A program made the position numbers and the translations under genes. 12,359 nt of DNA from Gemmatimonadota bacterium (lineage in GTDB: Bacteria; Gemmatimonadota; Gemmatimonadetes; Longimicrobiales; UBA6960): NCBI GenBank assembly GCA_022564535.1, contig JADFLD010000020.1:1-12359 (forward strand), read 5' to 3'. Positions 1 through 7,455 of the stretch are shown here, piece after piece. Numbering within the stretch: position 1 is the first letter of the stretch; each line of letters opens with the position of its first letter. A model generated the notes under the pieces. That model was not told where the DNA came from, did not search any database, and saw nothing but the letters and a program-made list of their open reading frames with translations.

Positions 1-68
1 ACCCACCATCACCGCCTCCTTAAACCGACTCAAGTAACAGTGTAGACCCTCCGATGCTGTAAGAAATC

Positions 69-575
69 TTGGTTCTTCGGCAGAATCTGTGGGTTGATAT
101 AGCCGGCGAGTGGGAGGTTTGCGGCTCCCCCGACTATGCGGAGATCAGCATAGTCGGGGTAGGCCCAGGCCTCGACAGTGGCTCGGGAGAGTGGGAGGCG
201 GGAGCGCGAATCCTTGAGGAGGTATCGCTCCTTGAGGCCCAACCGGGTGGACAGGAAATTTGCGTCACGTACCCCCGCGGCGACCTCGACACCCGCCGGC
301 GGGACGAGATGACATTGGTACTCGGGGCCCTCAGCGTCGAGACTGCCGTCCCGGTTGCCCTGTCCATGGGCTCGGGCGCGTGGACGAGTCTCGCGCTCCA
401 GTTGGGGCCCGATGGCACGGTCGAGATCTTCGTCGACCACGTTCTGGTCCACACGTCTCGATGGAAGGCCCTATTCGACGCCGACGCGCGCTGGCGCGTC
501 GTCATCGCCGGAGCCGCGGTCGACACCCAGCTGCTGCTTCGCAACCTGACCGTCACGCGTCGAGCTCGGTTCTAG
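69..575 (+). CDS. Hypothetical protein, beta-rich, possible remnant or tail of a larger gene
   Basis: I do not recognise this gene with confidence. The ORF encodes 168 residues. The last 70 or so alternate hydrophobic and polar residues in beta-strand fashion (ALQLGPDGTVEIFVDHVLVH, then RWRVVIAGAAVDTQLLLRNL), which recalls concanavalin/LamG-like jelly-roll domains, where a short strand carries a ligand- or self-association face. No signal peptide or membrane segment is visible. The only start near the 5' end is TTG at 69, right after a TAA stop at 60-62, with only a weak purine-rich stretch upstream; an internal ATG lies at 309. All three upstream frames hold stops, so the protein cannot be extended within the window. 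The gene converges on the glycosyltransferase gene, with 10 nt between stops. A perfect 12-bp inverted repeat lies inside its 5' part. The 3' half looks like real coding sequence; the 5' half may be degenerate. Confidence 0.45.
   Translation: MVLRQNLWVDIAGEWEVCGSPDYAEISIVGVGPGLDSGSGEWEAGARILEEVSLLEAQPGGQEICVTYPRGDLDTRRRDEMTLVLGALSVETAVPVALSMGSGAWTSLALQLGPDGTVEIFVDHVLVHTSRWKALFDADARWRVVIAGAAVDTQLLLRNLTVTRRARF
128..159. repeat. Perfect 12-bp inverted repeat (hairpin)
   Basis: Left arm CCCCGACTATGC (128-139) and right arm GCATAGTCGGGG (148-159) are exact reverse complements around the 8-nt loop GGAGATCA. No T-tract follows on either strand, so an intrinsic terminator is not supported. It sits inside the 5' part of the hypothetical ORF, and either strand could form a very stable stem. 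Confidence 0.8.
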
Positions 576-585
576 GCGCTCCCGG

Positions 586-1728
586 CTACGGGCCCCTGCC
601 CGTCGGGCGGCCTATACCGCGCTCAGCTAGCAGCACGTCAGCCACGCGCCCTGCCCCACCCCCCGCGTGGGGCCTACGCGGCATCGCCAATAACTCGGGA
701 AGGCGTGCGATCCAATCCCCGGCCGCGAACTCGTCCCTCGTGATGAGAAAGCCGCTCAACTCCTCCGCGGCGAATGCCTCCAGCGACGCCATCTCACGGA
801 AGTTCGGGCGTGTCACATGTGCGAACGGGAGTCCCTCGCGCCACACCTCGGACACGGTTCCGTACCCGAGCTTGGCGACCACCGCGTCCGCCGCCCGCAG
901 CACGTCGGGCATGAAGAGTGGAGTGCCGTTGTCGAAGAGTCGGAGATTGCCGTCGACGCCCGTGCGGGGAACACCCGTGATCACGAACGTCGTGTCGGGT
1001 AGCCCACGCAGACGATCTAGGAAGGGGAGGTCCTCACCGTACCCGCCCATTGTCAGAACGACGATGGGTCCGTCGCCATCCACGCCGAGGGCGGCCCGGG
1101 CCTCGCCCCGCAGAAGGCGTGGCGAACGGCTGATCGGATCGACGCATTCGTGCTCAGGTTGCGGTTCGCAGACCGGCCTCGCCTGAAGACGGACCGTGGC
1201 GCGGTCCGTCCATGCGTCGATCTCCGCCGCCATGGCCTCGAGCTCCGGCGCTTCGGCGAACAGCGGCTCGTAGAGCCACGGCCAGGTGAAGTTCTCGACC
1301 AGGAGGGAGGGGAGTCCAGCCTCTTCCGCGACGGCCACTCCGAGCGACGCGATGTCGCATAGGACGGCTGTACATCCGGCCGCCTGCACCGTCTTCGCGA
1401 GCCGGCGCACCCACCGGTCGTCGAAGGGAAGGTGCTCACGAAGCGCCACGACGGTCGCCGGCAAATCGAACTCGAGGGCCGAGCGCTGCCGAAAGCCGAC
1501 GTCGACGACAACGTCGTGATATCGAAAACTTCCGGCGATCGACTCTCCGAAGAACCACTCCGGGACCGTCGTGAACAAGTCGAACGTGGCCCCGCTCCGG
1601 CGGTGGGTCTCGGCCATGACGGCCGAGCTTCGAGCGGCGTGTCCGAAACCGTGCGGAGAAACGAACACCGCGATGCGCGGGCCGGTGGAAGTCCCGGCTC
1701 GACCCGCTTCGTCCCCTGCGGCGCTCAC
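586..1728 (-). CDS. GT-B glycosyltransferase-like protein (L-arabinokinase N-domain type)
   Basis: Encodes 380 residues, starting at GTG 1728. That start overlaps the TGA of the upstream creatininase gene by 4 nt (GTGA), with GGAGG just ahead of it, so translation is probably coupled. The N-terminal strand plus loop IAVFVSPHGFGHAARS (residues 19-34) is the glycine/histidine loop seen in GT-B proteins of the MurG/GT28 group. The C-terminal half has AKLGYGTVSE (GYGTVSE at 288-294) followed by a region rich in Pro, Arg and Glu, typical of the nucleotide-sugar donor-binding side. The combination HGFGHA...GYGTVSE closely recalls the glycosyltransferase-like N-terminal part of plant L-arabinokinase, but there is no GHMP kinase part here. 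Length fits a complete GT-B fold. No signal peptide or transmembrane helix is visible, so it is probably cytoplasmic. Donor and acceptor cannot be read from the sequence. The stop is TAG. Confidence 0.82.
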   Translation of the reverse strand: MSAAGDEAGRAGTSTGPRIAVFVSPHGFGHAARSSAVMAETHRRSGATFDLFTTVPEWFFGESIAGSFRYHDVVVDVGFRQRSALEFDLPATVVALREHLPFDDRWVRRLAKTVQAAGCTAVLCDIASLGVAVAEEAGLPSLLVENFTWPWLYEPLFAEAPELEAMAAEIDAWTDRATVRLQARPVCEPQPEHECVDPISRSPRLLRGEARAALGVDGDGPIVVLTMGGYGEDLPFLDRLRGLPDTTFVITGVPRTGVDGNLRLFDNGTPLFMPDVLRAADAVVAKLGYGTVSEVWREGLPFAHVTRPNFREMASLEAFAAEELSGFLITRDEFAAGDWIARLPELLAMPRRPHAGGGAGRVADVLLAERGIGRPTGRGP

Positions 1729-2480
1729 GCCTCCAGCGCCGCCACGATGCCGTCGGCCGCGTTGGCGATGCACGTTTCGCCCATCTCGGCCGTCGCGCCG
1801 CGCGCGTCTCCGAGAATACCGTTGGGCGTAATCGCCCTGAAACCCTCGCGGAAGACCCGCCCCATCAGCTCGTCGTCGAACTTCTGGACGTGCCCGACCT
1901 CCACCTTGTCGTGACGCACGAGGTCGGGGCGAAGGCACAGCATCTCCGACGTCTCTGCGATGTCGGCATGGCCACCCACCCGCTCCACGAGATCCGGAGC
2001 GTGCGCACGCACGCCCGCTTGCCAGAACTCCATGAAGCCGACGAGGTCCGTGTACGCATCGACCCGGCAACCGGGAGCGACGGCGGCTCGGAGGTCTGCG
2101 AGCATCTCGGCCAAAGGCCCGAAGTTGCCCCCGTGGGAAGGGACGAAGCAGATTCGGGTGAAACCGTGGCGCGCCAGGCTCACCGCGTAATCCAGACAAA
2201 TGGCCTCGAGCGTGTTTCGCCTGAGCGTGATCGTGCCCGGAAAGCTCATATGGTGCTCCGAACACCCCACACGGATCGTCGGGGCGACCAGCGCTCCACC
2301 GAGCCTCGTTGCGACCTCCACGGCGAGCCGGTCACCCCGTACGGCATCGACGAGAAGCGGAAGGTGCGGGCCGTGTTGCTCGACGGCGCCGACCGCCACG
2401 ACCACCGTCGTCCGACCGGACGTGATCGCCTCGGCTACCTCCGGCCACGTCATCTCCTCGAGCAGGATCGTGTCCTTCAT
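1725..2480 (-). CDS. Creatininase family amidohydrolase
   Basis: Encodes 251 residues, a normal length for the creatininase family (PF02633), which hydrolyses cyclic or formyl amides and includes creatininase, the riboflavin/F420 deformylase ArfB and mycofactocin MftE. Metal-ligand positions are visible: E34, H36 and D45 in GAVEQHGPHLPLLVDA, numbered as in Pseudomonas creatininase, then H116 in SHGGN. The creatininase HxE pair is replaced by HGG, as in MftE/ArfB-like members. A later GGHADIAETSEM motif (H171, E176) corresponds to the usual GHAGExETS segment and probably supplies an acidic ligand. The ATG at 2480 was chosen because family homology begins right after it (MKDTILLEEMTWPEV) and GAGG lies 9 nt upstream. 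It is first in a two-gene operon with the glycosyltransferase (4-nt overlap). There is no mycofactocin, flavin or creatine gene next to it, so the substrate is unknown; a sugar-linked amide is only an inference from the partner. Confidence 0.87.
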   Translation of the reverse strand: MKDTILLEEMTWPEVAEAITSGRTTVVVAVGAVEQHGPHLPLLVDAVRGDRLAVEVATRLGGALVAPTIRVGCSEHHMSFPGTITLRRNTLEAICLDYAVSLARHGFTRICFVPSHGGNFGPLAEMLADLRAAVAPGCRVDAYTDLVGFMEFWQAGVRAHAPDLVERVGGHADIAETSEMLCLRPDLVRHDKVEVGHVQKFDDELMGRVFREGFRAITPNGILGDARGATAEMGETCIANAADGIVAALEA

Positions 2481-2735
2481 GCGACGTCGCCTCGCGCGAT
2501 TCGGGTACGAGTGTCGAGTTCGGGATGGCCCACGCACGCTGAAGTGTAGCGCCGGGGTCGGGCCTGACGAATCTCCCGCTCGAGCCCGGTCAGGCACGGA
2601 GCTCGGTTCGAGATCGTCATGACGACGACGCGCCGGTGGTAGCCGAGTACGTGGCCGCTTCCTACTTTCGCGTCCCCTGTGTCCGGCTGTACACGCCGCC
2701 GTTTGGTAGACCACCACGTTTTCAAGGAGATTCAG
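2481..2735. other. Divergent intergenic region, probable promoters and possible operator
   Basis: This 255-nt gap lies between the divergently transcribed creatininase and acyl-CoA ligase genes, so promoters for both should be here. A 7-bp inverted repeat, GCCTGAC (2562-2568) and GTCAGGC (2589-2595), separated by 20 nt, could be an operator or a hairpin. A weak -10-like TACACT can be read on the minus strand near 2540-2550, without a convincing -35. I found no terminator, small ORF with a good start, or RNA gene. Confidence 0.4.
2724..2729 (+). promoter_or_regulatory. Shine-Dalgarno site of the acyl-CoA ligase gene
   Basis: AAGGAG stands 6 nt before the ATG at 2736. It decides the start: an upstream in-frame ATG at 2679 would add 19 residues without homology-like character and has no such site. 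Confidence 0.85.
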
Positions 2736-4346
2736 ATGCGCGGTCAAATGATGGACAGGCCGTTGCTCGTCTCGTCGCTCATCGAGCACGCGGGCCGGGT
2801 TCACGCCGGCCAGGAAATCGTGACGCGCACGGTGGAGGGGCCCATCCACCGATCCACCTGGGGAGAAGTTCGCCATCGCTCCAAGCAGCTGGCCGGTGCG
2901 CTCGCGGCGTGTGGCATCGTCGAAGGCGATCGCGTCGCCACCCTCGCCTGGAACACGCACAGGCACCTGGAGGCGTACTACGGCGTCTCCGGAATGGGAG
3001 CAGTCTGTCATACGCTGAACCCCCGGCTCCACGCCACGCAGCTCGTCTACATCATGAACCACGCCGAGGACCGCATCCTCTTGCTGGACCTGACGTTCGT
3101 GCCGCTCGTCGAGGCGATCGCCGCGAGCCTGACCACCATCGAGCGCTACGTGATTTTGACGGACGCCGAGCATATGCCGGAAACGTCGCTCCCCGACCCG
3201 GTCGCGTACGAGGACTTCATCGCCGACCAGGACGGGAGCTTCGCGTGGCCGGAGCTCGATGAAAACGCGGCCGCGGCGCTGTGTTATACGTCGGGAACCA
3301 CGGGGAACCCCAAAGGCGCCCTCTACAGCAATCGGTCTACGCTTTTGCACGCGTACGGGATCAGTCTCCCCGACGTTTTTGGGCTCAGCAGAGCGACGGT
3401 ATGCCTACCCATCGTGCCGATGTTTCATGCATGCGCGTGGGGGATTCCGTACGCAGCCGCGGCGACGGGGACCAAACTCGTGATGCCGGGCCCGCGCATG
3501 GACCCCGAAGGCATCTCCGAGCTTCTCGAAAGTGAGAGCGTGACCTCGTCGGCCGCCGTGCCGTCGGTGTTCCTCGGTCTCGTGCAGTACTGGCGCGACT
3601 CGGGTAAGCACCCCTCTTCGTTAAAAACCGTCCTCATGGGTGGGTCGGCACCGCCGCAGTCGCTGATGGCGGCGCTGGAGGGCGATTTCGGCATCGACTT
3701 CAGGCACGCCTGGGGCCTGACGGAGACCAGTCCTCTAGGCTCGGTCAACACACTTTCTCCGGAACGCCGACGACAGTCGGTGGAGGAACGGACGACCTTC
3801 CTGAAGAAGCAAGGACAACCGCCCTTCGGAATCGAGCTCCGCATCGTCGACCGAGACGGCCAGTCGCTGGCCACGGACGGCGTGGCGGTCGGAGAGCTCC
3901 AGGCCCGCGGGCCCTGGGTGATCGACGGCTACTTCAAGGACGACGAAAGGAAGTTGACGGCCGATGGCTGGTTCCCCACCGGAGACGTCGCGACAATCGA
4001 TGAGCAGTTCTACGTCAACATCACGGACCGGACCAAGGATCTGATAAAGTCGGGCGGGGAGTGGATCAGTTCGATCGACGTCGAGAACACCGCGATGGGG
4101 CACCCCGACATCGCCATGGCGGCGGTGATCGGGATTCCCGACGAGAAGTGGGGTGAGCGCCCACTCCTGATTGCGGTACCCGCCCCGGATCGCACTCCCA
4201 CCAAGGAGAGCATCCTGGAGCACCTGGCGAAGACCCTCGCCAAGTGGCAGCTCCCCGACGACGTGATTTTCGTCGATGCCCTCCCCATGGGCGGGACCGG
4301 CAAGGTCCAGAAGATGAAACTTCGTGAGGAGTACGGCCCTGGGTGA
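2736..4346 (+). CDS. Fatty-acyl-CoA ligase (acyl-CoA synthetase)
   Basis: Encodes 536 residues of the ANL adenylating superfamily (PF00501 plus the C-terminal AMP-binding domain), which activates a carboxylic acid with ATP to an acyl-AMP and then transfers it to CoA. Motifs in order: phosphate-binding loop YTSGTTGNPKG (184-194), A5 motif HAWGLTETSP (324-333), A7 motif TGD (415-417), hinge region TDRTKDLIKSGGEWIS, and the A10 motif MGGTGKVQKMKLRE with catalytic lysine K523. All key residues are present and length is normal, so it should be active. Overall pattern (NTLNPRLHATQLVYIMNHAE, VPMFHACAWGIPYAA) is that of the AlkK/medium-to-long-chain FadD-like group rather than acetyl-CoA synthetases; aryl acids remain possible. 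It is cytoplasmic, with no membrane segment. It stands alone, divergent from the creatininase pair and convergent with the aspartokinase gene 36 nt downstream, so it is probably a single-gene unit for fatty-acid degradation or activation. Confidence 0.92.
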   Translation: MRGQMMDRPLLVSSLIEHAGRVHAGQEIVTRTVEGPIHRSTWGEVRHRSKQLAGALAACGIVEGDRVATLAWNTHRHLEAYYGVSGMGAVCHTLNPRLHATQLVYIMNHAEDRILLLDLTFVPLVEAIAASLTTIERYVILTDAEHMPETSLPDPVAYEDFIADQDGSFAWPELDENAAAALCYTSGTTGNPKGALYSNRSTLLHAYGISLPDVFGLSRATVCLPIVPMFHACAWGIPYAAAATGTKLVMPGPRMDPEGISELLESESVTSSAAVPSVFLGLVQYWRDSGKHPSSLKTVLMGGSAPPQSLMAALEGDFGIDFRHAWGLTETSPLGSVNTLSPERRRQSVEERTTFLKKQGQPPFGIELRIVDRDGQSLATDGVAVGELQARGPWVIDGYFKDDERKLTADGWFPTGDVATIDEQFYVNITDRTKDLIKSGGEWISSIDVENTAMGHPDIAMAAVIGIPDEKWGERPLLIAVPAPDRTPTKESILEHLAKTLAKWQLPDDVIFVDALPMGGTGKVQKMKLREEYGPG

Positions 4347-4382
4347 CTCCGGCGCTCTGAGCCCACGGGGGATCACAGGCCA

Positions 4383-5159
4383 TCATGGGAGGTCCGCCAC
4401 GATCGGTGGCCCGACACGGGTTCCGGTGCCGGCCACGGCGGCGACCCGAAACGCGAGTCCGATACGCTCCGCGAAGAGCAAGGCCTTGGACTGGACTACG
4501 CCGTTTCCGACGCGCGCGACCTCGCCCCAGGTGGCCGAGACGAGCGCCTCGCTCCGGCCCTCCTCGGCCTTCGGATCACGCGGGAACACGCCGTCCACGT
4601 CTTTCAGCAGACGGACCTCCTCAGCCCCGAGGCGATCTGCGAGGTAGAGCGCGGTCAAGTCAGATCCGCCGCGACCCAACAGAGAAGGATGCCCCGACGC
4701 GTCGACTCCGACGAAGCCCGGAACGACGATGACGTCGTGCGCTCGCAGGCAGGCGACTAGGCGCGGGAGGTTTACGTCGACAGGTTCAGCGTCGTCGAGC
4801 GGCCCCGCCGTCCTCAGACCGAACTCATCGGCGGTCAGAGCGTGCGCATTCACTCCCGACTGAACGAGCGCGATTCCCAGAAGAGCGACCGAAGCGTCTT
4901 CGCCCGTACGAAGCAGCACCGACAGCAGCCCCTGAGGAGGATTCGCAGATAATCCGTGGGCCGTGTCGAGAAGACGGTCCGTGGTGCCCTTCATCGCGGA
5001 AACGACGGCAAGCACCCGGTGTCCAAGTGCCACTTCGCGCTCGACTTCACCGACGACCTTCTTGAACCCGTCGCCTCCGGATAGAAGCGAGGATCCGAAC
5101 TTGAGCACGGTCACCGGCCCGAGCTGGACCGCCCCCCCTTCCATCAGCACAGTGCACAT
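4383..5159 (-). CDS. Aspartate kinase lacking ACT domains
   Basis: Encodes 258 residues, the amino-acid kinase domain (PF00696) only. It phosphorylates L-aspartate to aspartyl-4-phosphate, the first step towards homoserine, methionine, threonine and lysine. Visible motifs: VLKFGSSLL (K20; usual KFGGTS), VSAMKGTTDRLL, GRGGSD (162-167), LLKDVDGVFPRDPK, and a final NGVVQSKALLFAERIG helix matching the end of the kinase domain. Ordinary aspartokinases are about 400 residues or more, with two C-terminal ACT domains that bind lysine or threonine; here the stop follows the kinase domain directly. The ATG at 5159 was chosen because GAGGAG (5165-5170) stands 5 nt before it. An alternative ATG at 5144 forms TGATG with the metB stop. 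It is last in the metX-metB operon, overlapping metB by 16 nt. Other amino-acid kinases are less likely given the aspartokinase-type SAM and GRGGSD motifs and the neighbours. Confidence 0.87.
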   Translation of the reverse strand: MCTVLMEGGAVQLGPVTVLKFGSSLLSGGDGFKKVVGEVEREVALGHRVLAVVSAMKGTTDRLLDTAHGLSANPPQGLLSVLLRTGEDASVALLGIALVQSGVNAHALTADEFGLRTAGPLDDAEPVDVNLPRLVACLRAHDVIVVPGFVGVDASGHPSLLGRGGSDLTALYLADRLGAEEVRLLKDVDGVFPRDPKAEEGRSEALVSATWGEVARVGNGVVQSKALLFAERIGLAFRVAAVAGTGTRVGPPIVADLP

Positions 5160-6337
5160 AGACGCTCCTCGACTCGATCCAGTGCCCGCCGGACGTCAGA
5201 CGTGAGATCCTCCACGTGCTCGATTCCGACCGAAAGCCGAATGAGACCCTCCCCGATCCCGGCCTTCCGCCGGGCAGCAGCGTCCATGGATGCGTGCGTC
5301 ATCGTGGCCGGGTGTGCCACGAGGCTCTCCACGCCGCCAAGAGACTCCGCCAGCGTGAAGTGCCGCAGCTCACTCAGGAAGTCGTCGACCGCCGCTCTCC
5401 CCCCCGCCAATTCGAAGCTCACCAGACTGCCCCAGCCCGACTGCTGACGACAAGCGAACTCGTGTCCGGGATGGTCGGGCAACGACGGATGATGCACCGC
5501 CGAAACGGCCGGGTGCTCACCGAGAACTTCCACAACCGCCAGCGCATTCGCGTCGTGCACCGCCACCCGCGCGTGCAGCGTGCGCAGCCCCCGCAGCGTG
5601 AGGTAGGCGTCGAATGGGGAGCCCGGCACGCCGAGACAGTTCACCCACCAGGCGAGCTCGTCTCCAAGCGCCTCGTCGCGGGAGACGACCGCTCCTCCGA
5701 CGACGTCAGAGTGACCGTTGATGAACTTCGTCGTGGAGTGAACGACGAGATCGACTCCTAGATCGAGAGGTCGCTGATTCACCGGCGATAGGAACGTGTT
5801 ATCCGCCACCGACAAGGCTCCGACCTCGTTCGCGAGTCGAGCCCACGTCGCGAGGTCGATCACTCGGAGGAGGGGATTGCTCGGGGTCTCGAGCCAAATG
5901 ATCCGGGGCCTGCGCCTCCGAGCCAGCGCGAGGGCCGCCTCGGTCGACTGATCGACAAAGAGAACTTCGAAGCCCACCCGTCGACTCTCCGCCATGAAGA
6001 GCCGATGGCACCCGCCGTAGCAGTCATGCGGCGCGATGAGCACGTCGCCCGGTTGCAAGAGGTGGGTGATCACGGTCACGGCGGCCATGCCCGTCGCGGT
6101 AACCACGCAGGCGGCTCCGCCCTCCGCGTCGGCGATGGCGTCGGCGAGATGGTCACGGGTGGGGTTTGCGGTACGCGAATAGTCGTACCGCCCGCACTTG
6201 CCTGGACCGTCGAATACGAAGTTCGCGGACAAATGCAGGGGCGCCACTACCGCTCTATGCTCACGGTCGACCCCGATCGCGGCCCGAACGGTTCTGGTCG
6301 TCACGTGGCCGGCACCGGCCGGCGCGCCACGACTCAT
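5144..6337 (-). CDS. metB: Cystathionine gamma-synthase
   Basis: Encodes 397 residues of the Cys/Met metabolism PLP-dependent enzymes (PF01053). It joins an O-acyl-homoserine with cysteine to give cystathionine in transsulfuration-route methionine synthesis. Resemblance to E. coli MetB is strong by eye along the whole length: YDYSRTANPTRD, LIAPHDCYGG, SNPLLRVID, VADNTFLSP, LAWWVNCLGVPGSPFDAYL and FTLAESLGGVESL. The PLP-binding lysine is K204 in HSTTKFINGHSDVVGG. ATG 6337 overlaps the metX TGA by 4 nt (ATGA), with GGAGGT (6344-6349) 6 nt before it. It is the middle gene of the operon. The neighbouring MetX and the MetB-specific LAWW and SLGGVESL blocks argue for gamma-synthase rather than gamma-lyase or O-acetylhomoserine sulfhydrylase, though the family is often promiscuous. 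Confidence 0.93.
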   Translation of the reverse strand: MSRGAPAGAGHVTTRTVRAAIGVDREHRAVVAPLHLSANFVFDGPGKCGRYDYSRTANPTRDHLADAIADAEGGAACVVTATGMAAVTVITHLLQPGDVLIAPHDCYGGCHRLFMAESRRVGFEVLFVDQSTEAALALARRRRPRIIWLETPSNPLLRVIDLATWARLANEVGALSVADNTFLSPVNQRPLDLGVDLVVHSTTKFINGHSDVVGGAVVSRDEALGDELAWWVNCLGVPGSPFDAYLTLRGLRTLHARVAVHDANALAVVEVLGEHPAVSAVHHPSLPDHPGHEFACRQQSGWGSLVSFELAGGRAAVDDFLSELRHFTLAESLGGVESLVAHPATMTHASMDAAARRKAGIGEGLIRLSVGIEHVEDLTSDVRRALDRVEERLCALC

Positions 6338-7368
6338 CGGACCACCTCCAGACCGTCCACGGCCGCGCGGATCACGTCCGAGACCAAGTCCACCTCCTTG
6401 AGGAAGGCGTCGTGCCCGAAGCGCGAGGGGAGCCGGACGTGACGGGTAACGCCCGGTGCAGCCCCCGCCAGCTCGTCCACGAGCCAGGGGGGGACGAGCG
6501 CGTCGGTGTCGAACGACACCAGTGTGGTCGGGACGACGACGTCGGACGGGTCCACGTCGTGCATATCGATGGATTCGGAAAGCGTCAGGAAACCTTCCGC
6601 GTCGAAGCGTTGGGCGAAGTCCCTCCCACGCGCCTCCAGATACGACTCCACGGGGAAGTGAGCGACCCCGTCGGTGACCTCGGGTACGCTGTCGAACCGG
6701 ACGTCGAACTCGATCGCACTTCGGTACGTCGTCATCGCCAGCGAGCGAGCCAGCGCAAGCCCCTCGGCCGGCTGGCCGACGGTTCGGGCGAAGCGCACGG
6801 TGCGTCGCTGGATCGCGCGCAGCGCGGTCGCCATCGGGTGCGTACGGTGCGCGGCACACAACAGCACGAGCCGTTTCGCTCTCGCCGGGTAAAGGGCCGC
6901 GAACGCCAGCGCCACCATACCCCCATAGGACGAACCGACGAGCGTAACGGCATCGATGTCGAGGTGGTCGAGGACCGCCGCGAGCGCACGAGCCTGGTCG
7001 TGCGTCGAAAGGGGGTGAACAGCATCGAGCGGACTCGTGGAGCTTCCGACATAGTCGATGCCGACGAGCCGATGGAGTCGCGGGTCGAGCGCGCCACCGG
7101 GACCAACTACACCAGGCCACCATCCGGGGCTCGAATTCAGGGCCGTGGGATAGATATGGCATCCTGCGGAGATGCCGCCGAGGACGAGGACGGGACTCCC
7201 ACGTGCGGCCCCGTGGACCTCGTATCCGACACGGGCCGTCGTAAGGCCGCCGTACGTAGTAACGAACGAGATCGTCGCTTGACCTGAGCGCCCCGGGGAC
7301 GTGCCTGTGCTGCAATAGGCGTCCACATCCGACGGAGATCCCGTCGCGGGAATGGCTTGAACGTTCAT
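6334..7368 (-). CDS. metX: Homoserine O-acyltransferase (MetX type)
   Basis: Encodes 344 residues of the alpha/beta-hydrolase MetX family. It transfers an acetyl (or in some lineages succinyl) group to the hydroxyl of L-homoserine, the committed step of methionine synthesis. The catalytic triad is visible: nucleophile S147 in VGSSYGGM, D289 in FDTDALVPP and H319 in RFGHDAFLKE. The family block GWWPGVVGPGGALD lies at 82-95. About 30 N-terminal residues precede the first homologous strand. The ATG at 7368 has AGGAGA 6 nt upstream. It is first in the operon and overlaps metB by 4 nt, so it should supply the acyl-homoserine that MetB uses. Its leader carries a SAM-I riboswitch and a stem that hides the ribosome binding site, so it is most likely repressed when S-adenosylmethionine is plentiful. 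The LGGISAGCHIYP stretch resembles the MetX branch found beside metB in Xanthomonas-like bacteria, so acetyl versus succinyl donor is open. Confidence 0.9.
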   Translation of the reverse strand: MNVQAIPATGSPSDVDAYCSTGTSPGRSGQATISFVTTYGGLTTARVGYEVHGAARGSPVLVLGGISAGCHIYPTALNSSPGWWPGVVGPGGALDPRLHRLVGIDYVGSSTSPLDAVHPLSTHDQARALAAVLDHLDIDAVTLVGSSYGGMVALAFAALYPARAKRLVLLCAAHRTHPMATALRAIQRRTVRFARTVGQPAEGLALARSLAMTTYRSAIEFDVRFDSVPEVTDGVAHFPVESYLEARGRDFAQRFDAEGFLTLSESIDMHDVDPSDVVVPTTLVSFDTDALVPPWLVDELAGAAPGVTRHVRLPSRFGHDAFLKEVDLVSDVIRAAVDGLEVVR

Positions 7369-7371
7369 GCT

Positions 7372-7412
7372 GATTCTCCTGTATAGGTCCCCACCGGAAC
7401 CCCTGGAGAATC
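7372..7412 (-). promoter_or_regulatory. Shine-Dalgarno-sequestering hairpin of metX (riboswitch expression platform)
   Basis: On the minus strand GATTCTCC (7412-7405) pairs perfectly with GGAGAATC (7379-7372). The 3' arm contains the metX Shine-Dalgarno AGGAGA (7380-7375). An inner pairing of GGTTCC with GGGACC (with G-U) lengthens the stem. No T-tract follows. This suggests that the upstream SAM riboswitch acts on translation initiation rather than on transcription termination. As a speculative switch, GAGAG at the end of the aptamer could compete for TTCTC in the 5' arm. Confidence 0.75.
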
Positions 7413-7432
7413 GATCGCCCGAAGCTCAGCGA

Positions 7433-7449
7433 CCGCGCCATGGGCGCGG
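7433..7449 (-). repeat. GC-rich hairpin in the metX leader
   Basis: CCGCGCC and GGCGCGG form a perfect 7-bp stem around a 3-nt loop, between the riboswitch aptamer and the hairpin that hides the ribosome binding site. No U-run follows it on the metX strand, so it is a structural spacer or part of the switching region rather than a clear terminator. Confidence 0.5.
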
Positions 7450-7455
7450 CGGGCG

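Noticed and set aside
1729..2265. Upstream extension of the glycosyltransferase frame to 2265
   Set aside because: It overlaps the creatininase gene in another frame and is Arg/Gly-rich shadow sequence; the GTGA overlap start at 1728 fits.
2481..3350. Upstream extension of the creatininase frame to 3350
   Set aside because: It lies antisense to the acyl-CoA ligase coding region and lacks family homology; ATG 2480 starts the recognisable protein.
4347..4382. Bidirectional terminator between the acyl-CoA ligase and aspartokinase genes
   Set aside because: Only a short bulged stem (TGGG..CTC with GAGCCCA) can be drawn and no T-tract follows on either strand.
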